Below are positions 18,158-27,727 of a stretch of DNA of 64,000 nt, piece by piece. Under the pieces are notes generated by a model. It was not told the origin of the DNA. It saw nothing but the letters and a program-made list of their open reading frames with translations, and did not search any database. The DNA is from Clostridium drakei. GTDB lineage: Bacteria; Bacillota; Clostridia; Clostridiales; Clostridiaceae. Position 1 is the stretch's first letter, and the number at the start of each line of letters is the position of its first letter. Both the position numbers and the translations under genes were made by a program. The DNA lies in the NCBI RefSeq assembly GCF_000633595.2, contig NZ_JIBU02000020.1, positions 44,423 through 108,422 on the forward strand, given 5' to 3'.

Positions 18158-18889
18158 TTATTTATTGAACATAGTTAAATAAATAAACTTAATATTTGTA
18201 GTAACATACCTTTTTAATAATCTCTTAGGATCTTGCATTAATCTATATAACCATTCTAGGCTACACTTTTGCATCCACATTGGAGCTCTTGCTATTTTTT
18301 CAGCATAGTAATCAAATCCAGCTCCCACTCCAACCATTATTGCATTAACCTTTCCTTTATGAGTAAACATCCACTTTTCCTGTTTAGGTGCACCTAAGCC
18401 AATCCATAAGAAATCCACATTGCTATTATTTATTTCATTTAAAACCTTATCACTTTCTAAAGATACTTCTGACTTAAATGGAGGTGAATACATTCCTGCT
18501 ATACTTAATTTGGGATACTTATTCTTAAGCTTATTTTTAAGCAATTCTAGTGTTTCTTTTGTACTACCATAAAAATAATGTTTATATCCTTTCTCCTCTG
18601 ATTCTTTAAACAACTTACCCATCAAATCTGGACCAGTTACCCTTTCAGCATTTTTTAATCCTCGTTTCTTACTTAAAATAGAAAGTGGTTTTCCATCTGG
18701 AAGTGATAATGCACCACTATTTTGTATTTTCCTATATTCCTCATCCTCATAAGCCATTATAGTAGTATGAACATTAGAGATACAGACATAATTCCCTTTA
18801 AGCTTCTCTAAATTTTTCTCAATATAATTAACTATCTCATTAAGATTAGTAACGGCTACATTAACACCAAATATATTACAAATTTCCAT
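18158..18889 (-). CDS. WecG/TagA/CpsF family glycosyltransferase (GT26)
   Basis: A 243-residue enzyme with the family hallmarks: NVHTTIMAYED, LPDGKPLSIL, RVTGPDLM, and GLGAPKQEKWM. Members transfer N-acetylmannosamine or related sugars onto lipid-linked GlcNAc, often as the second step of repeat-unit assembly. The gene almost touches fcl upstream (2 bases). Confidence 0.9.
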   Translation of the reverse strand: MEICNIFGVNVAVTNLNEIVNYIEKNLEKLKGNYVCISNVHTTIMAYEDEEYRKIQNSGALSLPDGKPLSILSKKRGLKNAERVTGPDLMGKLFKESEEKGYKHYFYGSTKETLELLKNKLKNKYPKLSIAGMYSPPFKSEVSLESDKVLNEINNSNVDFLWIGLGAPKQEKWMFTHKGKVNAIMVGVGAGFDYYAEKIARAPMWMQKCSLEWLYRLMQDPKRLLKRYVTTNIKFIYLTMFNK

Positions 18890-18891
18890 TA

Positions 18892-19848
18892 CTAAATTCC
18901 TTTCTGATTATTGATATAGTTTTCTACAAACCACTTGTAGGTCTTTTTAATTCCTTCTTTAAGTTCAATCTTATAAGTCCATCCTGCTGCCTCAAGTCTG
19001 CTTACATCAAGAAGCTTTCTAGGGGTTCCATCTGGTTTACTAAAATCAAATACTAATCTTCCTTCATATCCAATAATTTTCTTAATTAATTCTGCAAGTC
19101 CTCTTATACTAATTTCTTTACCTGTACCAATGTTAAAGAACTCATTTTCCTTATAGGTTTCCATTAAGTAAATACAAGCATCTGCCATATCTTCAGAATA
19201 TAAGAATTCCCTAAGTGGTGTTCCACTTCCCCATACTACAACTTCTGGAACATTGCTATCCTTAGCTTCATGAAATCTTCTAATTAACGCTGGCATTACA
19301 TGAGAATTTTCTGGATGAAAGTTATCATAAGGTCCATATAAGTTTGTAGGCATTACACTTATATATTTTGTACCATATTGTTTATTAAAGAATTGACACA
19401 TTTTGAGTCCAGATATTTTAGCTAATGCATAGGCTTCATTTGTTTCTTCTAAATATCCTGAAAGTAAATACTCCTCCTTTATAGGTTGTGGACACATTTT
19501 AGGATAAATACATGAACTTCCAAGAAACATTAACTTTTTTACTTCATACTTATAGGCCATTCCTATAACATTATTTTGTATTTGCAAATTTTTATATATA
19601 AAATCTGCAGGATAAGTGCTATTTGCAAGTATTCCTCCTACCTTAGCTGCTGCCAAGAATACATACTCAGGTTTTTCTTTTTTAAAAAATTCTTCAACTT
19701 CCAGTAAATTCGTTAAGTCAAGTTCACTATGAGTTTTTCCAATTATATTTGTATAATTCTTTTCTTTTAACTTTCTAACTATAGCAGATCCAACTAATCC
19801 TCTATGTCCTGCTACATATATTTTGCTGTCATTTTTCACTTTTTTCAC
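18892..19848 (-). CDS. fcl: GDP-L-fucose synthase
   Basis: A 318-residue SDR-type epimerase/reductase. The NADP-binding motif is [10 protein letters not shown] near the N-terminus, followed by GSSCIYPK (Ser-Ser-Cys catalytic region) and Y-A-L-A-K. It converts the GDP-4-keto-6-deoxymannose made by Gmd to GDP-L-fucose. It lies next to gmd, completing the branch from GDP-mannose. Confidence 0.94.
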   Translation of the reverse strand: MKKVKNDSKIYVAGHRGLVGSAIVRKLKEKNYTNIIGKTHSELDLTNLLEVEEFFKKEKPEYVFLAAAKVGGILANSTYPADFIYKNLQIQNNVIGMAYKYEVKKLMFLGSSCIYPKMCPQPIKEEYLLSGYLEETNEAYALAKISGLKMCQFFNKQYGTKYISVMPTNLYGPYDNFHPENSHVMPALIRRFHEAKDSNVPEVVVWGSGTPLREFLYSEDMADACIYLMETYKENEFFNIGTGKEISIRGLAELIKKIIGYEGRLVFDFSKPDGTPRKLLDVSRLEAAGWTYKIELKEGIKKTYKWFVENYINNQKGI

Positions 19849-19967
19849 CCCTTAAGATTAAAAGCAAACACTTATATTTTTACATTTAGTTAACAATGAA
19901 TGAATTAATATATTTCTTGGTGCATGTCCAAAATCATGATTAAATACATAAAACACTATCTTCTTCT

Positions 19968-21056
19968 TCATTGTTTTGTTATTGCTGCTTCATTTTGTAT
20001 CAAAAATTCTTCAGTACTTAATCCAGTAATTTCTCTCATATCTCCATCCACCATCATCTTCACTAACTCGGGAAAATTAATTTTTCTTTCCCATCCAAGT
20101 TCTCTTTCAGCCTTTCTACAATCTCCCCATAGAAGTTCAACTTCTGCAAGTCTAAAATACCTTGGATTTACATCTACAAGAAGTTTGCCAGTATCCTTGT
20201 CATATCCTTTTTCTTCTACTCCAGTGCCTTTCCATTCTATCTCAATCCCAACTTCCTTAAAGGATAACTCCACAAACTCTCTTACTGTATGAGTTTCATT
20301 TGTAGCTATAACAAAATCCTGTGGCTTTTCTTGCTGTAGTATAAGCCACATTGCCTCTACATAATCTCCTGCAAATCCCCAATCTCTTTTGGCATCTAAA
20401 TTTCCAAGTGATAGCTTTTCTTGCTTCCCTGCCATCATACTAGCTACAGCCCTTGTAATTTTTCTTGTAACAAAAGTTTCACCTCTTCTTGGAGATTCAT
20501 GATTGAATAGTATTCCGTTACAAGCATATATCCCATAAGATTCCCTATAATTTACTGTAATCCAATATGCATAGAGCTTTGCTGCTCCATATGGACTCTT
20601 TGGATAAAAAGCTGTCTTTTCACTTTGTGGAGCAGTCCGTGGTATCCCTCCAAATAATTCTGAAGTTGATGCCTGATAAAATTTGCAGTTTATCTCATTT
20701 TCTCTTATGGCATCTAATATTCTTAACGTACCTATGGCATCGGATTCTGCAGTATATTCTGGTACCTCAAAGGATACCTGAACATGACTTTGGGCTCCAA
20801 GATTATAAATTTCCTGTGGTTGTATTTTTGATATCAATCTGTTCAAATTACTTGAATCGCTTAGATCTCCATAATGCAAAAATAATTTTTTGTTTCCTAC
20901 TTCAGGATTATCATAAAGGTGGTCAATTCTTTTTGTATTTATGGTACTATGTCTTCTTATAATACCGTGTACATCATATCCTTTTTCCAGCAACAATTCT
21001 GCTAAATAAGATCCATCTTGTCCAGTTATGCCTGTAATTAATGCCTTTTTATTCAT
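19968..21056 (-). CDS. gmd: GDP-mannose 4,6-dehydratase
   Basis: A 362-residue SDR-type dehydratase. It has the nucleotide motif [14 protein letters not shown], the catalytic TSELFGG segment with [12 protein letters not shown] (Tyr-x3-Lys) and the GDP-sugar segment [15 protein letters not shown]. It makes GDP-4-keto-6-deoxymannose, the precursor of GDP-fucose. The mannose-1-phosphate guanylyltransferase that supplies GDP-mannose is encoded at 25000-26046. Confidence 0.96.
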   Translation of the reverse strand: MNKKALITGITGQDGSYLAELLLEKGYDVHGIIRRHSTINTKRIDHLYDNPEVGNKKLFLHYGDLSDSSNLNRLISKIQPQEIYNLGAQSHVQVSFEVPEYTAESDAIGTLRILDAIRENEINCKFYQASTSELFGGIPRTAPQSEKTAFYPKSPYGAAKLYAYWITVNYRESYGIYACNGILFNHESPRRGETFVTRKITRAVASMMAGKQEKLSLGNLDAKRDWGFAGDYVEAMWLILQQEKPQDFVIATNETHTVREFVELSFKEVGIEIEWKGTGVEEKGYDKDTGKLLVDVNPRYFRLAEVELLWGDCRKAERELGWERKINFPELVKMMVDGDMREITGLSTEEFLIQNEAAITKQ

Positions 21057-21140
21057 ATAAACTCTCCTAACTTATAAACTCTTTAATATTTTTTAGTTAT
21101 TGATCTTATCCTTATTGATAAAGGCAAAAATCTTGATCTT

Positions 21141-22547
21141 TTATCTCCCACCATTATCAGAGCACACAACATCGTTAGCAACCTCCAATAAATCAATAAA
21201 ATAGTACAAATTTGATTTCAACTTGCTTACAGATTGTAAATCACCTACACTTTTTCTACCAATGGAATAATATTCAACCCCTGCTTCCTCAGCTTCCTCA
21301 ATACTATAGCAATTACGTCCATCAAAAATTACTGGATTTCTCATTAACTCTCTGAACCTTTTAAGTTTAACTGAGGTTATCTCCTTCCATTCAGTAAATA
21401 TAAAAGCCAAATCTGCATTTTCAAGAGCTATTTCTGAAGATTCTACATATTCTATTCCTTCAGAAAACAACTTTTTGAAATTATTTGTTCCTATAGGATC
21501 ATAAGCGTATACACTTGCTCCTTCTTCCAAAAGCATTTTTACGTTAGGTTTTGATGGAGCCTCTCTTAAATCATCTGTTCCTGGCTTAAAGGTTAAACCT
21601 AATACAGCTACCTTAAGACCCTCAAAACTTTTGAACTTTTTCTTAGCTTTTCTAATAAGTTTAAATTTCTGGTTTTCATTTATTTCAATAGCGGCTTTTA
21701 CTGTCTTAAATTCATAACCATTATCTGATGCTAGCCAGTGTAGAGCTTTAGTATCTTTTGGGAAACATGAACCTCCATAACCTATTCCTGCCTTTAGAAA
21801 CTTGTCTCCAATTCTCCTATCATAGCTCATTCCCTTCGCTACATCCTCTACATTCGCCCCAACTATTTCGCAAAGATTTGCAATTTCATTTATAAAAGAT
21901 ATCTTAAGTGCAAGGAAATCATTTGAAGCATATTTTATCATTTCAGCAGACTTCCTATTTGTAATTACAATTGGGATATTAAATCTTTCATAAATATCTC
22001 TTAATTTCTTTTCAGCCTGTTTTGACTCAACTCCAATTACAATTCTACTTGCATATAAAGTGTCTTTAACAGCAGTACCTTGAGATAAAAACTCTGGATT
22101 TGAAGCTATCTCTATATTTATTTTATGTTTAATTTTTTTCTTTATAAAGAGTTCAACTTCCTCATTTGTACCAATTGGTACTGTAGATTTTATTACTATA
22201 AGACAATCCTTTTCTGCAAAATGTGCTATCTGTTCTGCAACTTTATATATATAATTTAGATTTACAGAACCATCTGCCCTCTCAGGTGTGCCTACTCCTA
22301 TAAATATAATATCTGCATCTTTGTAGGCCTCTTTATATTCGGTTGTAAAGTGAAGCCTACCTGAACTACAGCCTTCTCCCATAATTTCTTCAAGACCTGG
22401 CTCATATATAGGCGAAACACCTTGCATCATCAATTCCACTTTATTTTTATCAATATCTACACAAGTTACATTATGTCTCAAGTGTGCAAGACAGGCTCCC
22501 GTTACAAGCCCAACATATCCAGTGCCTGCAACTACAATTTTCATCAT
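21141..22547 (-). CDS. UDP-glucose 6-dehydrogenase
   Basis: Oxidises UDP-glucose to UDP-glucuronate, giving an acidic sugar for the polymer. Features are the N-terminal Rossmann motif VVAGTGYVGLVTGACLAHL, the central GYGGSCFPKD with the catalytic Cys, and the C-terminal GLTFKPGTDDLREAPS. The frame opens at 22556, but AGGAG touches that codon and lies about 9 bases before ATG at 22547, so 22547 is chosen; 22544 is also possible. Length (about 468 residues) is normal for the Ugd/TuaD family. Confidence 0.94.
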   Translation of the reverse strand: MMKIVVAGTGYVGLVTGACLAHLRHNVTCVDIDKNKVELMMQGVSPIYEPGLEEIMGEGCSSGRLHFTTEYKEAYKDADIIFIGVGTPERADGSVNLNYIYKVAEQIAHFAEKDCLIVIKSTVPIGTNEEVELFIKKKIKHKINIEIASNPEFLSQGTAVKDTLYASRIVIGVESKQAEKKLRDIYERFNIPIVITNRKSAEMIKYASNDFLALKISFINEIANLCEIVGANVEDVAKGMSYDRRIGDKFLKAGIGYGGSCFPKDTKALHWLASDNGYEFKTVKAAIEINENQKFKLIRKAKKKFKSFEGLKVAVLGLTFKPGTDDLREAPSKPNVKMLLEEGASVYAYDPIGTNNFKKLFSEGIEYVESSEIALENADLAFIFTEWKEITSVKLKRFRELMRNPVIFDGRNCYSIEEAEEAGVEYYSIGRKSVGDLQSVSKLKSNLYYFIDLLEVANDVVCSDNGGR

Positions 22548-22588
22548 AAATCTCATCTCCTATATTTCAGAGTTAAAAACTAATTCAC

Positions 22589-24094
22589 CTAGGCACTAGT
22601 ACTAGTCTTATCATTAATTGCTACTTTATTTTTTCGATTTGTATATTCAATACCAATAAGGTTATTAAATTCCTTATCAAAAATTTTTGTTGTTGTTTTT
22701 TCTTTATTTAACACACAACCTAACATCCTGCATCCCATAGTGTCTATATTGTCTTTAATTGATGCAGCTTCTGTTACTTCATTAACACCTTCTTTTAAAA
22801 CAAATAAACACGCATCGGCAGAACCTGTGATAACTTGTGTATAACTTAAATTAGTAAAAGAAGGTGTATCAATAATTATATAGTCAAATTTTTTCTTTAG
22901 AAATTCCATAATAATTTTAAGATATTCTGTTTTAACTATAAAATTATAACCATCTAAATTATAGTTACCTATTGATGCTACTGATAAATATTCACAAGAT
23001 GTTCTTTTTATACAACCTCTTAATGATATTTCACTAATTTTTTCTCTATCTAACTGTTGATCTTTTAACTTATCAATATCTTTTAATATATCAATTAATT
23101 CTCTAGCAGTACCTAAATCAAAACTTTGAATTTTTGAAATTCTACTTAAAGTACAATCAATAAACAATGTTTTTTTACCATATACAGCTAGTGACATTGC
23201 TAAATTTTTAGCTATAGTTTCTTTTCCTTCAGTGTCACTATTGCTGATAATGCTTATACATTTAAAACCAATTTTGTTGTAATTTTCCACGAAATTACGT
23301 AATAATCTATATTTTTCCACAACATCATTTCTTTTATTAATCTTTTTCACTTTTTTACCACCTTGCTTTTCTATAGTAACTACTACAGGAATATTTAATA
23401 TGTCTTTAACTTGTTTTTCATTTCTTATCTTTAGACTATTTACATAACTCCTAAAAAGTACTACACCAACTGACAATAATAATCCAAATAATAATCCCCC
23501 AACAATGTTCTTAGCTTTATTTGTTGGCATTGGACTAATTGGTGTCTCTGCTTGATCTAGTACCTCAATTTTTCCCACTGGCAATATTCTCATGCTTTGT
23601 TCAATAAAATTTTTACTGTATGCATTTGCAATTTTTGCAACCTCATCCCTGTTGCTGCTTACTACATTTAATTGAATTATTTGTGTGTTATCTATACCAC
23701 CTGTTAAGGAGGACTTTGCCAAAGATATTGGAACAGCTGTTATCATTTCTTTTAATTGTGAGGACGAATAATTTTTCAATTCTTTTGCAGTTTTATCTAT
23801 GACTAAGTTTGATTGTGCTATTTGCACATAAGTATCTACTACTTTTTCATATAATAAAATGTCATTTTGTGTATACTGTGCTTCACCCTTTGAATTTTGC
23901 ACAATACTTTTATCACCCTTAACTATTATCGCAGTGGCATGCGCTCCATATATTGGTTTTGATAAAACTAAGACCTTTACTGCCATAATACCTGTACACA
24001 ATATTGTTATTAATAAAATAAATAATATTCTTTCTTTTAAGATTCTAATAATATCTATTAATGATAGATATTCATAACCGTTTATATTTTCCAT
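22589..24094 (-). CDS. Fused Wzz / tyrosine-kinase-like chain-length regulator
   Basis: A 501-residue protein combining a Wzz/CpsC-type membrane part with a CpsD-like ATPase. Two membrane helices (about 25-45 and 196-216) flank an extracytoplasmic domain with a typical P-x2-P-x-x-P motif (PISPMPTNKAK). The ATPase has TEGKETIAKNLA at 288-299, LFIDC (Asp313) and Walker B YIIIDTPS. The residue after the P-loop lysine is Glu instead of Ser/Thr, and the usual C-terminal tyrosine cluster is reduced to one Tyr. Chain-length control is likely; kinase activity is doubtful. Confidence 0.87.
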   Translation of the reverse strand: MENINGYEYLSLIDIIRILKERILFILLITILCTGIMAVKVLVLSKPIYGAHATAIIVKGDKSIVQNSKGEAQYTQNDILLYEKVVDTYVQIAQSNLVIDKTAKELKNYSSSQLKEMITAVPISLAKSSLTGGIDNTQIIQLNVVSSNRDEVAKIANAYSKNFIEQSMRILPVGKIEVLDQAETPISPMPTNKAKNIVGGLLFGLLLSVGVVLFRSYVNSLKIRNEKQVKDILNIPVVVTIEKQGGKKVKKINKRNDVVEKYRLLRNFVENYNKIGFKCISIISNSDTEGKETIAKNLAMSLAVYGKKTLFIDCTLSRISKIQSFDLGTARELIDILKDIDKLKDQQLDREKISEISLRGCIKRTSCEYLSVASIGNYNLDGYNFIVKTEYLKIIMEFLKKKFDYIIIDTPSFTNLSYTQVITGSADACLFVLKEGVNEVTEAASIKDNIDTMGCRMLGCVLNKEKTTTKIFDKEFNNLIGIEYTNRKNKVAINDKTSTSA

Positions 24095-24099
24095 ATTAA

Positions 24100-24735
24100 T
24101 TATTCCTCCTGCTTATTTAACACCCCATATTTATTCCAATAAAGTGCCGCTTCTGTTCTGTCTTTTACATTTAATTTTTTAAATATATGATTAATATGCT
24201 TTTTTACTGTATGATCTGTTATAAACAACTCCTCAGAGATTCTTTGATTACTTAATCCTTTTGCAACCTCTTCCAATATTTCTTTTTCTCTATTAGTTAA
24301 TGTCTCCAGTTTATTCGGTAAATCTTTATTTTCATTTATCATTGAATCAACAAAATAAGAATCAAAATATTTTTTTCCTCTATACACATGATCCATTGCA
24401 TATAGTATTTCATCTTCACTTGATTTACCTAATATATATCCTTGAACTCCACTTTTTAATGCCTTTATAAAGAAATCTTTATTGCCATAAAAATCTACCA
24501 CTATAGTTTTCATGGATACTCCCAAGGTCATTAATCGATTAATAGAGTTTAATTCTTCTTCGTTGTCTTTGTTTATATCCAACAATACAATATCAGCTAT
24601 GTTGCTTTTTATTAAGAACATAGCATCTTTTATCGTTTCACCAACAAACTGTATAGATATGTTCTCATACTTACATATAAGAGATACTATACCTTCTCTT
24701 ATAACAGAATAATTAGATATAACTATAATTTTCAT
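24100..24735 (-). CDS. NarL/LuxR-type response regulator with degenerate receiver
   Basis: The protein has 211 residues: an N-terminal receiver-like domain and a C-terminal LuxR-type HTH (LTNREKEILEEVAKGLSNQR ... HTVKKHINHIFKKL). The receiver keeps the phospho-acceptor position Asp53 (LLDINKD), but the acidic pair near residues 7-9 is replaced by SNY, so normal magnesium-dependent phosphorylation is unlikely. TTG at 24747 opens the frame; ATG at 24735 is preferred because its paralogue at 27086-27727 starts the same way. It heads the exopolysaccharide operon, only 5 bases before the Wzz/kinase gene, and probably controls it. Confidence 0.88.
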   Translation of the reverse strand: MKIIVISNYSVIREGIVSLICKYENISIQFVGETIKDAMFLIKSNIADIVLLDINKDNEEELNSINRLMTLGVSMKTIVVDFYGNKDFFIKALKSGVQGYILGKSSEDEILYAMDHVYRGKKYFDSYFVDSMINENKDLPNKLETLTNREKEILEEVAKGLSNQRISEELFITDHTVKKHINHIFKKLNVKDRTEAALYWNKYGVLNKQEE

Positions 24736-24854
24736 AACACTTCTCAATTCCTCATTCTACATTAGTCTAATCATATTGAAAATTGATAATCCATCTCAAG
24801 TAATTTATCAAAAGTTCATTATGTTTATATACTACCATATGATGTATTGAATTA

Positions 24855-24873
24855 CATTATACTCCAGTTTAAT
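24855..24873 (-). promoter_or_regulatory. Promoter-like motif upstream of the LuxR / exopolysaccharide operon
   Basis: Minus strand reads ATTAAACTGGAGTATAATG, with a TATAAT that can serve as -10. It differs at only two positions from the motif at 26843-26861. No good -35 box is present, which suggests activator dependence. A 250-base gap containing this motif separates the gene from manC. Confidence 0.5.
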
Positions 24874-24999
24874 ATTTTATTACCATTTTTTTGTACAGTA
24901 TAATACACCTATAACACCTTAGTTGAATAAAATTCTAATTTAATTAATCATTTTTAGAAACTTAAAATAACGTTTTTTACATTAATAATGCTTAATAAA

Positions 25000-26046
25000 T
25001 TAAGATATTAGTTCTTTCGCCAGTTTTATTTCCTGCTCATTATCCTTGGAAGATATAAGTAAATAATCTTCTGTTTCAACAATTATTAAATTTTTAACAT
25101 TATTTAATAACGTCTTCTTTTTAGTTAACACAATATTACTTGTAGATTTGTAAGTCATACTATTTATACTTTTTACATTCCCTTCTTTGTCCTTAGTATT
25201 ATATCTTTCAACACTTCTCCAATTTCCTATATCATCCCATCCAAAATCATTAGGAATAACATAAGCACTATTAACCTTCTCCATTATTGCATAGTCAACA
25301 GAAACACTTTCTATCTCTCTATACTTTTTATCTAATACACTTTGAAGATCTTCATCTTTAGAAGCGACAATTTCGCTTAATACATCATATGTAGCTTTAA
25401 TGTACTTCTTTGTAAGCTCCAGTATATAATCCGCTTTCCAAATAAACATTCCACCATTCCATAGATAATTTCCGCTTTTTAAGTAACCTTCTGCTTTTTT
25501 TAAATCAGGCTTTTCTACAAAGGATTCCACTTTAACAACATTAAAACCATTCATCTCCCTACCACTGCCAATACACTTTATGTATCCATACCCAGTTTCA
25601 GGTCTATTAGGTTTCATTCCAAGAGTTACTACTGATTGTTTATTATTGTTAACAAACTGCTCTGCAGTACTCAATATACTCAAAAATTTGTCTACATCCT
25701 TTATCAAATGATCCGAAGGTAACACGGCAATTGTAGCATCCTCGTAATATTTACGTATTATAAAAGCTGAAAGTGCAATACACGGTGCTGTATTCTTTCC
25801 TATAGGCTCCACTATTATATTTTTTTCAGGTATATAGGATAATTGCTCCTTTACTAAGGAAACATACTGCTTTGCTGTTACTATAAATATCCTTTCCCTT
25901 GGTATTATTTTTTCAATTCTTTTTACTGTCATCTGGATCATTGTGTCTTTATCCAGTAATGTCAAAAATTGTTTAGGCTTTTTTTCTGTTGATAATGGCC
26001 AAAACCTTGTCCCTTTGCCACCAGCCATAATTAATGCACATAGCAT
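25000..26046 (-). CDS. manC: Mannose-1-phosphate guanylyltransferase
   Basis: A 348-residue single-domain GDP-mannose pyrophosphorylase. It has the activation motif MAGGKGTRFWPLSTEKKPKQF (positions 8-28), LPSDHLI and the sugar-binding FVEKPD. There is no C-terminal phosphomannose isomerase domain, as is common in Firmicutes. It supplies GDP-mannose to Gmd and to mannosyltransferases. It lies 11 bases downstream of the sugar-phosphate transferase gene and forms a two-gene operon with it. No phosphomannomutase gene is in the window. Confidence 0.94.
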   Translation of the reverse strand: MLCALIMAGGKGTRFWPLSTEKKPKQFLTLLDKDTMIQMTVKRIEKIIPRERIFIVTAKQYVSLVKEQLSYIPEKNIIVEPIGKNTAPCIALSAFIIRKYYEDATIAVLPSDHLIKDVDKFLSILSTAEQFVNNNKQSVVTLGMKPNRPETGYGYIKCIGSGREMNGFNVVKVESFVEKPDLKKAEGYLKSGNYLWNGGMFIWKADYILELTKKYIKATYDVLSEIVASKDEDLQSVLDKKYREIESVSVDYAIMEKVNSAYVIPNDFGWDDIGNWRSVERYNTKDKEGNVKSINSMTYKSTSNIVLTKKKTLLNNVKNLIIVETEDYLLISSKDNEQEIKLAKELIS

Positions 26047-26057
26047 AAATATCCCTC

Positions 26058-26726
26058 CTATCTTGCGTTCTTATCTCCAAATAAAACAAAAAATGTTTTT
26101 ATTATAAGCTTTATATCAATCCACAAATTTCTTTCTTTTAAATATTTAATATCTAATTCCATCCATTCTTCAAATCCGATCTCATTTCTTCCCATAACCT
26201 GCCAATAACAAGTTAACCCTGGTTTAACCAACAATTTTTTTCTATGGTAAGGTGAGAATTCAGCAACTTCGTTTGGTAAATTAGGCCTTGGCCCAACTAA
26301 AGACATATCTCCTTTTAAAACATTGAAAAGCTGAGGTAACTCATCAATACTAGTTTTTCTGATTGTTTTACCAATTTTTGTAATTCTAGGATCTTCCTTT
26401 ATTTTAAACATTGGCCCAGACATTTCATTCTTATCTTTTAATTTATCTAACATCTCTTCTGCATTAGCAACCATTGAACGAAACTTGTACATTTTAAATA
26501 TTTGTCCATTCCTACCAACTCTTTCTTGTGAAAATATTATCAATCCTTTGGAGTCAATTTTTATTAACACCGCTACAATAATCATTAAAGGACTAAGGCA
26601 TAATATTCCTAATAGTGATGCTAAAATATCTATTAGCCGTTTCACTACTATATAGACTTTGCTTTTTTTATATTCTACCCACTGTTCCTTATACTCTTGT
26701 GTCAATTGAAAATTATAATCTTCCAT
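26058..26726 (-). CDS. Initiating undecaprenyl-phosphate sugar-phosphate transferase
   Basis: A 222-residue bacterial sugar transferase (WbaP/RfbP C-terminal type). One membrane helix (about 33-55) is followed by SQERVGRNGQIFKMYKFRSM, RKTSIDELPQLFNVLKGDMS and VGPRP, then the catalytic region KPGLTCYWQVMGRNE. It starts repeat-unit assembly on undecaprenyl phosphate, probably with a hexose-1-phosphate. It lacks the large N-terminal membrane domain of full WbaP, a common minimal form. Confidence 0.92.
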   Translation of the reverse strand: MEDYNFQLTQEYKEQWVEYKKSKVYIVVKRLIDILASLLGILCLSPLMIIVAVLIKIDSKGLIIFSQERVGRNGQIFKMYKFRSMVANAEEMLDKLKDKNEMSGPMFKIKEDPRITKIGKTIRKTSIDELPQLFNVLKGDMSLVGPRPNLPNEVAEFSPYHRKKLLVKPGLTCYWQVMGRNEIGFEEWMELDIKYLKERNLWIDIKLIIKTFFVLFGDKNAR

Positions 26727-26842
26727 AAATCCCCTCCCAAATCTTTACCATGCAAAACTTTACCTAAATAAGTTTTTATATGACAAAGCAAATTGAATAA
26801 TAAATCTTACATGTTTATTTTACTGTTTTATTACTTTTTTAC

Positions 26843-26861
26843 CATCATACCCCAGTTTAAT
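26843..26861 (-). promoter_or_regulatory. Promoter-like motif upstream of the sugar-phosphate transferase operon
   Basis: Minus strand reads ATTAAACTGGGGTATGATG, immediately followed by GTAAAAAAGTAATA. It is nearly identical to the motif ahead of the LuxR-headed operon at 24855-24873 and resembles the one in the lasso cluster. TATGAT could be the -10. It lies within the 359-base gap 26727-27085, which otherwise holds only a terminator. Confidence 0.5.
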
Positions 26862-26964
26862 TTTTTTTATATTATGTTTAATAACCAATATGATCTACTT
26901 GTTCCATTTGAGTATTATAAAAGCTTATTATTCTAGTAGTACAAATCATTCAAATCATAAAAAA

Positions 26965-27013
26965 AGAACTATAGTTAATAAACAATTTTATGCTTGTTTA
27001 CCACTATAGTTCT
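26965..27013 (-). terminator. Terminator after the second LuxR-type regulator gene
   Basis: An 11-bp perfect stem (26965-26975 with 27003-27013), extended by TAATAAACAA/TTGTTTACC pairing. On the minus strand it is followed by a run of seven T. It isolates the regulator at 27086-27727 from the sugar-phosphate transferase operon. Confidence 0.85.
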
Positions 27014-27085
27014 ATTGAAAGAGTCAATTATGACTCTAAAACCACTTTAAAAACCAGTATTACATTGTATTTATAACATATATAT

Positions 27086-27727
27086 TTAAGATACATTGGT
27101 CTCACTATCTATCATACCCCACTTATTAACATACAAAGCTAATTGAGTTCGATCTCTTATATTGAGTTTGTCAAATATATGATTATTATGTTTTTTTACT
27201 GTATTTTCAGAAATGCAAAACTTTTCTGATATCTCACGATTGCTCATACCCTTTCCAATTTCACACAAAATCTCTTTTTCTCTTACAGTAAGTTGTTCTA
27301 CCATTTTAGGTTCAACGGTATTTTCTCTAACCATACAATCTACAAAGTAGGAGTCAAAATATTTTTTTCCTTTATAAATTTGTTCTATTATATATATAAT
27401 TTCCTTTTCATCTGATTTTCCCAATATATATCCTTCTACACCACATCTAATTGCTTTAACAAAAATATCTTTATCCTTATTAAAATCTAGTATTATAAAT
27501 TTACTTTTAACACCACATTCCTTTAATTGTTTAATTAAGAACAATTCATCTTTATTTTGTTCATGTAAATCAATCAATATAATATCGATTTTACTTGATT
27601 TAATTAAAGAAATTGATTGTTTGATTGTTTCTGTAACAAGCATTATATCAACGCGATTATATCTTGACATAATTGAATATATACCTTCTCTTATTAAAGC
27701 GTAATTTGATATAATAATAATCTTCAA
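27086..27727 (-). CDS. NarL/LuxR-type response regulator, paralogue with degenerate receiver
   Basis: A 213-residue protein collinear with the regulator at 24100-24735. It keeps Asp53 (LIDLHEQ) and the LuxR HTH (LTVREKEILCEIGKGMSNRE ... NTVKKHNNHIFDKL), and shares GKKYFDSYFVD. It also has SNY in place of the acidic pair. It is monocistronic with its own terminator. The two probably arose by duplication and regulate the neighbouring polysaccharide operons. No sensor kinase gene is nearby. Confidence 0.88.
   Translation of the reverse strand: MKIIIISNYALIREGIYSIMSRYNRVDIMLVTETIKQSISLIKSSKIDIILIDLHEQNKDELFLIKQLKECGVKSKFIILDFNKDKDIFVKAIRCGVEGYILGKSDEKEIIYIIEQIYKGKKYFDSYFVDCMVRENTVEPKMVEQLTVREKEILCEIGKGMSNREISEKFCISENTVKKHNNHIFDKLNIRDRTQLALYVNKWGMIDSETNVS

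Noticed and set aside
20567..20962. 131-codon plus-strand frame opposite gmd
   Set aside because: It is antisense to the highly conserved gmd coding sequence and has no recognisable domain.
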